This document shows positions 52,519 to 60,687 of a stretch of DNA of 64,000 nt, piece after piece. The DNA is taken from assembly GCF_038958875.1 (NCBI RefSeq), contig NZ_CP152407.1:2115501-2179500 (forward strand), in the 5' to 3' direction. The notes beneath the pieces are model-generated. The model had not been told where the DNA came from and searched no databases. It worked only from the letters and a program-made list of their open reading frames with translations. Both the position numbers and the translations under genes were made by a program. Source of the stretch: Acidovorax sp. FHTAMBA. GTDB lineage: Bacteria; Pseudomonadota; Gammaproteobacteria; Burkholderiales; Burkholderiaceae_C. How positions within the stretch are numbered: the first letter of the stretch is position 1; each line of letters begins with the position of its first letter.

Positions 52519-53528
52519 ATGTGCCGTTGCAAGATCTGTGGCCCGCAATGTTGCCCGGCATCTGGGCCGCAGGTTGGCTCGCGTTCTTCTTGGCGGTGCC
52601 CCTGGCTTTGGCGGTGGATTACTTGCTGGGCGAGCCGCCCGCTGCCTGGCACCCCGTGGTGTGGATGGGCAAGGCGCTGCAGTGGTGGGGTGTGCGGCTG
52701 GCACCCACATCGCCTGTGGCGCAGGATTTCAAGACTTTTTGGCGCTCAGCGCTTATCTGGTGTGCGCTAGCAGCTATTGTTTTTATAGTGACTTGGGCGG
52801 CGCAGCAGCTGGTGCTGATGTTTCACGGGTTGCTGGCGGCGGCATTGCTCGCGCTGCTGCTCAAACCGCTGCTGGCCTGGCGCATGCTGCGCGACGAGGT
52901 GTTAGCGGTGGAGGTGGCGCTGGGCCAGTCGCTGCCTGCGGGGCGCGCGCAACTGTCCCGCCTGGTGAGCCGCGACGTGAGCGGCCTCACAGCCGTGCAG
53001 GTGCGCGAGTCGGCCATCGAATCGCTGGCTGAAAACCTCAACGACTCGGTGGTGGCCCCGCTGTTCTGGTTTGCGCTGCTGGGCCTGCCGGGCGCCGCGC
53101 TGTACCGCTTTGCCAACACGGCCGATGCCATGTGGGGCTACCCCGGCATGCGCGGCGGGCGTTACTGGCAATGGGCGGGCAAGTGGGCCGCGCGGGCGGA
53201 CGACGTGCTGTCGTGGGTGCCCGCGCGCATCACGGCCGTGCTGCTGGCTGCTGTGACCCGGGGCGTCACATTGCGCGCCGTGGCCCGCCAGGCGCGCAAG
53301 ACGCCATCGCCCAACAGCGGCTGGCCCATGGCGGCCATGGCGCTGGCGCTGGGTGTGCGGCTGGCCAAGCCCGGGGTGTACTCGCTGCACAGCAAGGGCC
53401 GCAGGGCCGGGCCGCTGGATACGCGGCGTGCGGCGCGCGTGGGCACGCAGGTGGTGCTGGCTATGTTGCCTGTGGTGGCTGCACTGCAGCTGCTGGTTCT
53501 CGTGGTGCTTGCTTGGGCACATGCATGA
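52515..53528 (+). CDS. cobD: Adenosylcobinamide-phosphate synthase
   Basis: Membrane enzyme (CbiB/CobD) that attaches (R)-1-amino-2-propanol or its phosphate to adenosylcobyric acid. It has 337 residues and several membrane helices. The motifs are LAVDYLLGEPPAAWHPVVWMG, ESAIESLAENLNDSVVAPLFW and YRFANTADAMWGY. ATG 52515 overlaps the jetD stop; ATG 52519 is out of frame. Residues about 73-92, a membrane helix (SALIWCALAAIVFIVTW), are encoded by a copy of the palindromic repeat. Confidence 0.94.
   Translation: MNVPLQDLWPAMLPGIWAAGWLAFFLAVPLALAVDYLLGEPPAAWHPVVWMGKALQWWGVRLAPTSPVAQDFKTFWRSALIWCALAAIVFIVTWAAQQLVLMFHGLLAAALLALLLKPLLAWRMLRDEVLAVEVALGQSLPAGRAQLSRLVSRDVSGLTAVQVRESAIESLAENLNDSVVAPLFWFALLGLPGAALYRFANTADAMWGYPGMRGGRYWQWAGKWAARADDVLSWVPARITAVLLAAVTRGVTLRAVARQARKTPSPNSGWPMAAMALALGVRLAKPGVYSLHSKGRRAGPLDTRRAARVGTQVVLAMLPVVAALQLLVLVVLAWAHA
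52734..52791 (+). repeat. Palindromic repeat copy 7 (inside cobD)
   Basis: ACTTTTTGGCGCTCAGCGCT, a spacer, TGCGCTAGCAGCTATTG and TTTTTATAG. The A/T-rich ends and GCGCT core match other copies. It is read in frame as a hydrophobic helix. Confidence 0.75.
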
Positions 53529-54601
53529 CATCCCCAGCTTTTCTCTCTCTGCATGCGCCCTTGCACGGCGGCCCGGACGCCATGGGCATCCCTGTGTTCG
53601 ACTTCTCGACCAACAGCAACGCCTGCGGCCCGTGCCCCGAGGCGCTGCACGCCGTGCAGGTGGCCGACGCCACGCGCTACCCCGACCCGGCCTACACGGC
53701 CCTGCGCGAGGCCCTGGGCGCCTTCCATGGCGTGGCCCCTGGGCGCATCGTGCTGGCGGCCAGTGCCAGCGAGTTCATCCACCGCATCACTGCGCTGGCG
53801 GTGCAGCAGGGCGCGGTGCAGGTGGCCGTGCCACTGCACAGCTATGGCGACTATGCCCAGGCTGCGCAGGCGCGTGGGCTGGAGGTGCTGCGGGGCGGCG
53901 GCGGCGCAGCAGGCCTGCAATGGGCGTGCGAGCCCTCCAGCCCTCTGGGTGTGGAAGACCCCTCGGTGCGAGGGTGGCGACAAAGCGATGCTGCCGCTGG
54001 CTGGCGGGTGCTCGACTGCGCGTATGTCCCCCTGCGGCTCGGCGCGGAGGGCGCATGGGCTGGCGCGCCGTCGCCGCTCATGCCATCGGCCTGCTGGCAG
54101 CTCTGGACGCCCAACAAGGCCCTGGGGCTGACGGGCGTACGTGCCGCCTATGCGATTGCGCCGCCAGACTGTGAAGAGCAGGCGCAGGGGCTGACGGCCC
54201 TGGCCCCTTCCTGGCCTGTGGGCGCCCACGGTGTGGCACTGCTGCAGGCGTGGACGCAAGCCACCGTGCAGCAGTGGCTGGTGCGCAGCCTGCGCACTCT
54301 GGGCGCCTGGAAGGCGCGCCAGCAGGCCCTGTGCACCGACCTGGGCTGGGCCTTGCACGCCGGCAGCCTGGCCAACTATTTTTGCGCGCAGCCCGCCACA
54401 GCCAGGCTGCAAAGCGACCTGGCCGCGCTGCGCGCCAGCGGCATCAAGCTGCGGGATGCGACATCGTTCGGCCTGCCCGGCACCGTGCGCCTGGGGGTGC
54501 TGGCGCCTGCTGCTCAAGATGCGCTGCAGGCCGCATGGCAGGCGCTGCCGGGCCGTACCATCCCGCACAGAGTTTCAAGCGGTTCAGGGGAGACCTCGTG
54601 A
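53525..54601 (+). CDS. cobC: Threonine-phosphate decarboxylase (CobC, PLP enzyme)
   Basis: PLP-dependent decarboxylase of the class I/II aminotransferase fold, making aminopropanol phosphate for the nucleotide loop. It has 358 residues. The N-terminal FDFSTNSNACGPCP and the PLP-lysine segment WTPNKALGLTGVRAAYA (Lys near 198) are diagnostic. The name follows the Pseudomonas nomenclature (Salmonella CobD). ATG 53525 overlaps the cobD stop. GTG of the next gene overlaps its stop. Confidence 0.88.
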   Translation: MTSPAFLSLHAPLHGGPDAMGIPVFDFSTNSNACGPCPEALHAVQVADATRYPDPAYTALREALGAFHGVAPGRIVLAASASEFIHRITALAVQQGAVQVAVPLHSYGDYAQAAQARGLEVLRGGGGAAGLQWACEPSSPLGVEDPSVRGWRQSDAAAGWRVLDCAYVPLRLGAEGAWAGAPSPLMPSACWQLWTPNKALGLTGVRAAYAIAPPDCEEQAQGLTALAPSWPVGAHGVALLQAWTQATVQQWLVRSLRTLGAWKARQQALCTDLGWALHAGSLANYFCAQPATARLQSDLAALRASGIKLRDATSFGLPGTVRLGVLAPAAQDALQAAWQALPGRTIPHRVSSGSGETS

Positions 54602-55392
54602 GAACCATCACCGTCAATCGCTACGTCACGCCGCTGCGTGAAGGTGGCTCCATGCCCGCCATCGTTGAGGGCGACGACCTGGGCACCTACGTGCTCAAGT
54701 TCCGTGGCGCAGGGCAGGGCGTGCGCGCACTGCTGGCCGAGATGATCGCGGGCGGTATCGCCCGTGCGCTGGGCCTACCCGTGCCCGAGATCGTGCTGGC
54801 CCAGCTCGACCCCGCGCTGGCGCAGACCGAGCCCGACCCCGAGATCCAGGACCTGGTGCGCGCCAGCGGCGGCCTGAACGTGGGGCTGGACTACCTGTCG
54901 GGCGCGCTCAATTTCGACCCGGCGGTGGATGTGGTGTCCGATGATTTTGCCTCACGCCTCGTGTGGTTCGATGCCTTGGTGGGCAATGTGGACCGCACCG
55001 CGCGCAACACCAATCTGCTCATGTGGCACCGCCAGCCCTGGCTCATCGACCATGGTGCGGCGCTGACCTTTCACCACGCCTGGAACGGCACGGTGGCCCT
55101 GCCCGCCAAGCCCTTTGCGCCCATTGCCGACCATGTGCTGCTGGCCCGGGCCACGCTGCTCGCGCAGGTGGATGCCGAGCTGGCCGCGCGCCTCACGCCC
55201 GAGGTGGTGACCGGCATTTTGGCCGAGGTGCCCGACGAGTTTTTGGTGCTGGCCGGTGCCGACCACGAAGAAGGCCTGCTGACCGCAGCCGCTACCCACC
55301 GCCGAGCCTATGTGGACTACTTCTGCGCGCGCATTGCCGGGCGCACGACCTGGGTGAATGCGCTGAAGGAGGCCGTCGATGCACGCGCCTGA
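54598..55392 (+). CDS. HipA-like kinase family protein
   Basis: A 264-residue protein with the HipA-type kinase fold, without an adjacent HipB. A likely ATP-binding lysine lies in TYVLKFRG (Lys34). The catalytic segment is GNVDRTARNTNLL (Asp132, Asn137) and the metal-binding DHG motif is at Asp151, so it may be an active kinase. GTG 54598 overlaps the cobC stop. The following gene is DUF3037, a pairing I know as recurrent in bacteria. The substrate is unknown, and why it lies in a cobalamin operon is unexplained. Confidence 0.82.
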   Translation: MRTITVNRYVTPLREGGSMPAIVEGDDLGTYVLKFRGAGQGVRALLAEMIAGGIARALGLPVPEIVLAQLDPALAQTEPDPEIQDLVRASGGLNVGLDYLSGALNFDPAVDVVSDDFASRLVWFDALVGNVDRTARNTNLLMWHRQPWLIDHGAALTFHHAWNGTVALPAKPFAPIADHVLLARATLLAQVDAELAARLTPEVVTGILAEVPDEFLVLAGADHEEGLLTAAATHRRAYVDYFCARIAGRTTWVNALKEAVDARA

Positions 55393-55771
55393 GGTGTACG
55401 ACTACGCCATCGTGCGCGTGGTACCGCGCGTGGAGCGCGAAGAGTTCATCAACGCCGGCGTGATCCTGTCGTGCCAGCGCACCGGCTTTCTCCAGGCTGC
55501 CATCGCGCTCGATGAAGCGCGCCTGCTGGCCATGGACCCGCACGCCGACATCGACACCGTGCGCCGCCATCTGGCCGCCATCGTGGCCATCTGTGCGGGC
55601 GACGAAGGCTGTGGCCCCATCGCCCGCCTGCCGTACCGCCAGCGCTTTCACTGGCTCACCGCCAAGCGCAGCGCCATCATCCAGACATCCCCCGTGCACA
55701 CCGGCCGCTGCACCGATGCGGCGGCGGCACTCGAACACATCATGGACCGCATGGTCCGCCCTCTGCCTTGA
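55379..55771 (+). CDS. DUF3037 protein, partner of the HipA-like kinase
   Basis: A 130-residue protein matching the DUF3037 pattern (YDYAIVRVVPRVEREEFINAG, then the segment HWLTAKRSAIIQTSPVHTG). Function is unknown. It overlaps the HipA-like gene by 14 bp and cobQ by 4 bp. The tight coupling to a kinase-like gene suggests it is a regulator, substrate or antitoxin-like partner, which is inference. Confidence 0.82.
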   Translation: MHAPEVYDYAIVRVVPRVEREEFINAGVILSCQRTGFLQAAIALDEARLLAMDPHADIDTVRRHLAAIVAICAGDEGCGPIARLPYRQRFHWLTAKRSAIIQTSPVHTGRCTDAAAALEHIMDRMVRPLP

Positions 55772-57273
55772 CTTCCACCACCTCTTCCAACCGAGCCCGC
55801 TGCGTGATGGTGCTGGGCACCACCAGCGGCGCGGGCAAAAGCTGGCTCACCACCGCGCTGTGCCGCTACTACAGCAACCTGGGCCTCAAGGTGGCGCCGT
55901 TCAAGGCGCAGAACATGAGCAACAACGCGCGTGTGGTGCCTGGCCCCGCTGGCGTGATGGGCGAAATCGGCAGTGCCCAGTATTTCCAGGCTCTCGCGGC
56001 CCGCGCCGAGCCCGAAGTGCGCATGAACCCGCTGCTGCTCAAGCCCGAGGCCGACACGCACAGCCAGGTGGTGCTGATGGGGCAGGTGAGTGCCGAGCTC
56101 ACGGCCATGCCCTGGCGCGGCCGCAGCGAAAAGGTGTGGCCGCAGATCGCTGCAGCACTGGATGCACTGCGTGCCGAGAACGACGTGGTGGTGATCGAGG
56201 GCGCAGGTTCGCCTGCAGAGATCAACCTGCACGCCAGCGACATCGTCAACATGCGCGTGGCCCGCCATGCCGATGCACGCTGCCTGCTGGTGACCGACAT
56301 CGACCGGGGCGGTGCGTTTGCCCACCTGTACGGCACCTGGGCGCTCTTGCCCGAGGACGAGCGTGCGCTGATCCATGGCTTTGTGCTCAACAAGTTTCGC
56401 GGCGACGCCAGCCTGCTGGCCCCTGCGCCGCAGATGCTGCAAGACCTGACCGGCGTGCCCACGGTGGCCACCATACCGATGCAGTGGCGCCACGGTCTGC
56501 CCGAAGAAGACGGCGTATTTGATGACCGCACGTTGTCAGCGGGCGCCGTGCACACCACGGTGGCCGTGGTGGCCTACCCGCGCATCAGCAACGTCGACGA
56601 GTTCCAGTCCCTGAAGAACGTGCCCGGCGTACGTCTGCTGTGGGCGCGCAGCCCGGCAGACCTGGGCGGGCTGACGCCCTCCGACTGGGTGGTGCTGCCC
56701 GGCTCCAAGTCCACCGCCGCCGACCTGGCCTGGCTGCGCGCACAGGGCCTGGATCAGGCCATAGCGCAGCACGCGGGGCAGGGTGGCACGGTGCTGGGCG
56801 TGTGCGGCGGCCTGCAGATGCTGGGCGAGGCGTTGATCGACACCGCAGGCATCGATGGCAATGCGCCGGGCCTGGGCCTGCTGCCCCTGGTCACCACCTT
56901 CGAGGTGGCCAAGACCGTGCGGCGCGCCCAGGCGCAGTTGGGTGCGGTGCAGGGGGCGTGGGCGGCATTGGCAGGGGTAGCGGTCACCGGCTACGAAATC
57001 CACCACGGCCAGACAGCCCAGCACCCGGCCATGGCTGCCAAGGGCGATGTGGCGCGCGAGGTCATCCCCGGCATCGCCTGGCAAAACCCGGCGGGCAACG
57101 TGCTGGGCGTGTACCTGCACGGTTTGCTGGAAGACGCTGCTGTTTTGAAAGCCCTTTTTGGTGCCCATGCGCCCACACTGGAGGCTGTATTTGATGGGCT
57201 GGCCGATGGCGTTGCCCGGCACTTCGAACCCGGTGTGCTGGACGCCCTTGTCGCGCAAGCTGACGCCGAGTAA
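55768..57273 (+). CDS. cobQ: Cobyric acid synthase
   Basis: Amidates four side chains of adenosylcobyrinic acid a,c-diamide using glutamine. It has 501 residues, with P-loop VLGTTSGAGKSWLTTAL, then PFKAQNMSNNARV and a C-terminal glutamine amidotransferase domain with the nucleophile in LGVCGGLQMLGE and the histidine in YLHGLLED. I use TTG 55768, which overlaps the DUF3037 stop; an ATG at 55807 would cut into the conserved N-terminus. It is the last gene of this operon. Confidence 0.94.
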   Translation: MTSTTSSNRARCVMVLGTTSGAGKSWLTTALCRYYSNLGLKVAPFKAQNMSNNARVVPGPAGVMGEIGSAQYFQALAARAEPEVRMNPLLLKPEADTHSQVVLMGQVSAELTAMPWRGRSEKVWPQIAAALDALRAENDVVVIEGAGSPAEINLHASDIVNMRVARHADARCLLVTDIDRGGAFAHLYGTWALLPEDERALIHGFVLNKFRGDASLLAPAPQMLQDLTGVPTVATIPMQWRHGLPEEDGVFDDRTLSAGAVHTTVAVVAYPRISNVDEFQSLKNVPGVRLLWARSPADLGGLTPSDWVVLPGSKSTAADLAWLRAQGLDQAIAQHAGQGGTVLGVCGGLQMLGEALIDTAGIDGNAPGLGLLPLVTTFEVAKTVRRAQAQLGAVQGAWAALAGVAVTGYEIHHGQTAQHPAMAAKGDVAREVIPGIAWQNPAGNVLGVYLHGLLEDAAVLKALFGAHAPTLEAVFDGLADGVARHFEPGVLDALVAQADAE

Positions 57274-57310
57274 GCCCCGCGATGGCACTCTCCTGGGGGC
57301 ACGGCGCATG

Positions 57311-57380
57311 AAATTCATATGAAAATAGCCTCTAGCGCTTATCCATCAAGCGCCAGCAGCTATCAAAACTGAAGCAATTG
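57311..57380 (+). repeat. Palindromic repeat copy 8 (after cobQ)
   Basis: AAAATAGCCTCTAGCGCTT, a 6-nt spacer, AAGCGCCAGCAGCTATCAAA, then AAGCAATTG. It is one of the clearest copies and nearly identical to the inverse of 20433-20497. It could also act as a bidirectional transcript end. Confidence 0.85.
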
Positions 57381-57673
57381 CGCACCCCGCGTTGACGCCG
57401 ACACGTCTGCCGCCATTCATCGACACCAGGGTGATCGGTAGCCCAACAGCCCGCAGGGGCATCGTCACCCGGGTTGTCGATTCGGGCGCGCTCAACCGCC
57501 GTTGGTAACGGGCGCGGGTGGGGCTCTCCCCCACCTGGCGGGCCTCAGGGAAGCCCAGGTCGCATGCCCGCGACCGGCCATGCGCGCGTTCGCCACAAGC
57601 GGGAAAACCCCGGCGTAAAACTGAGAACTGAGTCCAGAAATCCGGGCCGGGCTTGGCTAACATCCGCCAGTTC
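57381..57673. other. Intergenic region between cobQ and fadD
   Basis: Nearly 300 bp without a supportable gene on either strand. It contains GC-rich inverted stretches near 57518-57540 (GGGCTCTCCCCC type) but no further feature I can name. The fadD promoter is expected near its right end. Confidence 0.5.
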
Positions 57674-57687
57674 CGAACGACCGTTCG
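57674..57687. promoter_or_regulatory. Candidate TetR-type operator upstream of fadD
   Basis: CGAACGACCGTTCG is a perfect palindrome (CGAACG-AC-CGTTCG) 29 bp before the fadD start. Such ACG..CGT-type palindromes resemble operators of TetR-family fatty-acid regulators, so repression of fadD is plausible. No cognate regulator gene is in the window. Confidence 0.5.
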
Positions 57688-57715
57688 ATTTTTCAACCCT
57701 TCTGCGAAGCATTCC

Positions 57716-59464
57716 ATGACCGAATTGCCTGTAAGGCCCTGGCACCCGTCGTACCAGCAGGTGGGCATTGCCCCGGAACTGGAGTCGATGCCCCACCGCA
57801 ACCTGGCCGAACTGACCCACGAATGCTGCAAGAAGTGGCAGGCGCAGAGCAAGGTGAAGGCCGCCTTCAGTTGCGTGGTGCCCAACGGCATGAATGGCCG
57901 TCTGAGTTTTGAGCAGGTGGACGAACTTTCCGACGCGTTTGCCGGGTACCTGCGTGCCGTGGCGGGCCTGAAGGCGGGCGACCGCGTGGCCGTGCAAATG
58001 CCCAACAGCCTGGGTTACCCGGTGGCGGCACTGGGGGTGTTCAAGGCTGGCTGTGTGCTGGTGAACACCAACCCGCTCTATACCGAGACGGAAATGATCC
58101 ACCAGTTCAACAACGCCGGCGCCAGGGTGCTGGTGATGGTGGACATGTTCGCCGACAAGCTGCCGGCGGTGCTGGCCAAGACCGGGATCGAGAAGGTGGT
58201 GCTGGCGGCAGTTTCGGAGTTCTTCCCCGCCGTGCCTGGCGCCGTTGTGCGCGGGGTGCAACGCTACTGGAGCCGGGTGCTGCCGCAGGTTTCGGTGCCC
58301 CATGTGCGGCTGAAGGATGCATTGACCCAGGGGCGCGCCACGCTGGCCAAGACGCCCGCCCGCACCTACTGGGAAACCGTGGGCCGCCATGACCTGGCGC
58401 TGCTGCAGTACACCGGTGGAACCACCGGCGTGAGCAAGGGCGCGATGCTGACGCACGACAATTTGCTGAACAACATCCAGCAGACCCGCGCCATGGGCCA
58501 GACCCACATGGCCATGGGCGAGGAATGCGTGCTGACGGCCCTGCCGCTGTATCACATCTTTGCCTTCACGGCCAATCTGCTGGGCTTTCTGTCGATTGGC
58601 GGGCATAACGTGCTGATCCCCAACCCCCGGCCAGTGCAGAACCTGCAGCGCGCCATGGAGAACTTCCCCATCACATGGATGACGGGAGTCAACACCCTGT
58701 TCAACGGCCTGCTCAACGAAGAGTGGTTCGTGGCCTACCCGCCCAAGACGCTCAAGGCGTCCATCTCTGGCGGCACTGCGCTGCACACCGTGGTGGCGCA
58801 GCGCTGGCGCGAGTTGACCAAGACGCCGATTGCCGAGGGCTATGGCCTGACCGAGACCGCGCCGGTGGTGAGCTTCAACCCGCTGACCGGCACGCCGCGC
58901 GACGGCAGCATCGGCATTCCCGCCCCGGGCACCGACGTGCGCCTGGTGGACGACCAGGGGCAGGATGCCGCGCCGGGAGCACCCGGCGAGATCTGGGTGC
59001 GTGGCCCGCAGGTCATGAAGGGCTACTGGAACGCCGAAGAAGAAACCGCCAAGGTCATGAACAACGGCTGGTTCGCCACGGGCGATGTGGCCGTGATGGA
59101 CGAGCACGGCTTCATGCGCATCGTGGACCGCAAGAAGGACATGATTCTGGTGTCGGGCTTCAACGTGTACCCCAACGAGGTGGAGGACGTGATTGCGGAC
59201 ATGGACCATGTGCTGGAGGTCGCCGTGATCGGTGTGCCCGACGCCAAGACGGGCGAAGCGGTGCGCGCGTATGTGGTGCAAAACCCGGACCACGCCAAGG
59301 AAGTGATGCCCGCCGACGTGATCGCCCACTGCAAGCAGCACCTGGCGGCCTACAAGGTGCCCAAGCTGGTGGTGGTGCGCGATGAACTGCCCAAGAGCCC
59401 CGTCGGCAAGGTGCTGCGCAAGGACCTGCGCAGGGCGGTGGCCGAAGAGCTGAACCGGGGTTGA
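57716..59464 (+). CDS. fadD: Long-chain fatty acid-CoA ligase
   Basis: AMP-forming acyl-CoA synthetase that activates fatty acids for beta-oxidation. It has 582 residues, with the AMP-binding loop LLQYTGGTTGVSKGAMLTH, the acyl-pocket motif YGLTETAPVVSFNP, the FACS signature region NGWFATGDVAVMDEHGFMRIVDRKKD and MILVSGFNVYPNEVE, and the C-terminal KSPVGKVLRKDLR. It fits long-chain FadD rather than MatB or Acs. ATG 57716 gives MTELPVRPWHP. Followed 36 bp later by a BASS-family transporter gene. Confidence 0.92.
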   Translation: MTELPVRPWHPSYQQVGIAPELESMPHRNLAELTHECCKKWQAQSKVKAAFSCVVPNGMNGRLSFEQVDELSDAFAGYLRAVAGLKAGDRVAVQMPNSLGYPVAALGVFKAGCVLVNTNPLYTETEMIHQFNNAGARVLVMVDMFADKLPAVLAKTGIEKVVLAAVSEFFPAVPGAVVRGVQRYWSRVLPQVSVPHVRLKDALTQGRATLAKTPARTYWETVGRHDLALLQYTGGTTGVSKGAMLTHDNLLNNIQQTRAMGQTHMAMGEECVLTALPLYHIFAFTANLLGFLSIGGHNVLIPNPRPVQNLQRAMENFPITWMTGVNTLFNGLLNEEWFVAYPPKTLKASISGGTALHTVVAQRWRELTKTPIAEGYGLTETAPVVSFNPLTGTPRDGSIGIPAPGTDVRLVDDQGQDAAPGAPGEIWVRGPQVMKGYWNAEEETAKVMNNGWFATGDVAVMDEHGFMRIVDRKKDMILVSGFNVYPNEVEDVIADMDHVLEVAVIGVPDAKTGEAVRAYVVQNPDHAKEVMPADVIAHCKQHLAAYKVPKLVVVRDELPKSPVGKVLRKDLRRAVAEELNRG

Positions 59465-59500
59465 GCCCCACCCCTCCACCCTGAGAACGAGTACTTCAAG

Positions 59501-60412
59501 ATGATCTCCGAATTCGAGACCAAGCTGCTGGGCATCATGATGATCGTCATCATGCTCGGCATGGGCGCATCACTGACCTGGCGCGACTTTCGCATCGCCT
59601 TTCGCAAGCCCAAGGGGGTGATGGTGGGCCTTTTGTGCCAGTACGGCATCATGCCGCTGCTGGGCTTTGTGCTGGCGAAGGCGCTGGGCCTCTCGCAAGG
59701 CCTGACGGTCGGGCTGATCCTCATGGCGTGCATGCCGGGCGGCACCACCTCCAACATCTTTACCTACTTCAGCAAGGCGGTGCTGGCGCTGTCAATCATG
59801 ATGACCTCGGTGTCGTCGCTGATCGCGCTGGGCATGGTGCCCGCGCTGCTGGAGTTTTACTCGCAGCTGGCCGGGCTGAGCGGCGATTTCAAGATTCCGG
59901 CAGGCAACGTGGCACAGGTGCTGTTTGTGCTGCTGGTGCCCACCGTCCTTGGCATGGTGCTGCGCAAGCTCAACCCCAACATCGGCGCCACCATTGAACT
60001 GCTGGGTGGCATGCTGGGGGTGGCGGTGATCCTGTTCCTGGTGTTCACCTGGATTCCACGCAACCACATGCTGCTGGCCGGCACGCCGTGGTACGTGTTC
60101 TTTGCCGCCATCGGTCTGGGCATCTTTGGCATCGCACTGGGTTTTGGGCTGGCCCGGCTGCTCAAGCAGGACCCCAACCGCAGCCGCACCATCGCGCTGG
60201 AGACCGGCATCCAGAACGGCCCGCTGGCTGTGCTGATCGTGACTCTCACTTTTACCGGCCCCATGCAGCAGGAGGTGCTGTTGATTCCGGTGCTGTACTC
60301 GCTGTTCATCGTGATCACCTCCAGCATCGTGACAGTGTTTTTTCGCCGCAAGAGCATGGCCGAAGCACTGGCCCGCGACCGTGCCAAGGACGGCTCGGTG
60401 CTGGCCAGCTGA
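59501..60412 (+). CDS. Bile acid:sodium symporter (BASS) family transporter
   Basis: A 303-residue membrane protein with about nine or ten helices. The sodium-site region MACMPGGTTSNIFTYFSKAVLALS is the hallmark of the family, and a second crossover segment lies at ETGIQNGPLAVLIVTLTF. The substrate could be an organic acid or a steroid-like acid. Its place after fadD suggests co-transcription and possibly uptake of a carboxylate that FadD activates, which is inference. Confidence 0.9.
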   Translation: MISEFETKLLGIMMIVIMLGMGASLTWRDFRIAFRKPKGVMVGLLCQYGIMPLLGFVLAKALGLSQGLTVGLILMACMPGGTTSNIFTYFSKAVLALSIMMTSVSSLIALGMVPALLEFYSQLAGLSGDFKIPAGNVAQVLFVLLVPTVLGMVLRKLNPNIGATIELLGGMLGVAVILFLVFTWIPRNHMLLAGTPWYVFFAAIGLGIFGIALGFGLARLLKQDPNRSRTIALETGIQNGPLAVLIVTLTFTGPMQQEVLLIPVLYSLFIVITSSIVTVFFRRKSMAEALARDRAKDGSVLAS

Positions 60413-60461
60413 GATCCAGTCCTTGAATGGATGGGGCGCACCGGGCTGCTACCATTCGCGG

Positions 60462-60628
60462 CTTCAGGTGCCCAATGCCGCTTGGCGGCAACGGGAGAAT
60501 CGGGAAGGCGGTGCAAATCCGCCGCGTGCCCAACGCTGTAAGGATGATGACCCCTGCTCAATGCCACTGGCCGCCAAGGCCGGGAAGGCGCAGGGGCCAG
60601 AAGACTCCAAGCCAGAAGACCGGCCTGA
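60462..60628 (+). promoter_or_regulatory. Cobalamin (AdoCbl) riboswitch upstream of bluB
   Basis: Conserved core in order: CAGGTGCC, AACGGGAGAATCGGGAAG, GGTGCAAATCCGCCGCGTGCCC, CGCTGTAAGGATGATGACC, the B12 box (GCCACTGGCC...GGGAAGGC) and CCAGAAGACCGGCCTG. It is 60 bp before bluB. It should reduce synthesis of the lower ligand and nucleotide loop when B12 is sufficient. Confidence 0.96.
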
Positions 60629-60687
60629 ATATCCAACGCGCTGCAAGGCCCGGCAGCGCGCCACCTATTCACGCACAGGGGACTGCC

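Noticed and set aside
54598..55771. Classic hipBA toxin-antitoxin module
   Set aside because: There is no HipB-like helix-turn-helix gene; the partner is DUF3037, so the hipBA label would be misleading.
57545..59479. Long minus-strand open frame opposite fadD
   Set aside because: Opposite a conserved acyl-CoA synthetase; its translation is His-rich and unstructured.
60427..60687. N-terminal extension of BluB through the riboswitch
   Set aside because: The frame is open by chance; conserved RNA elements occupy this stretch and the BluB fold starts after ATG 60688.
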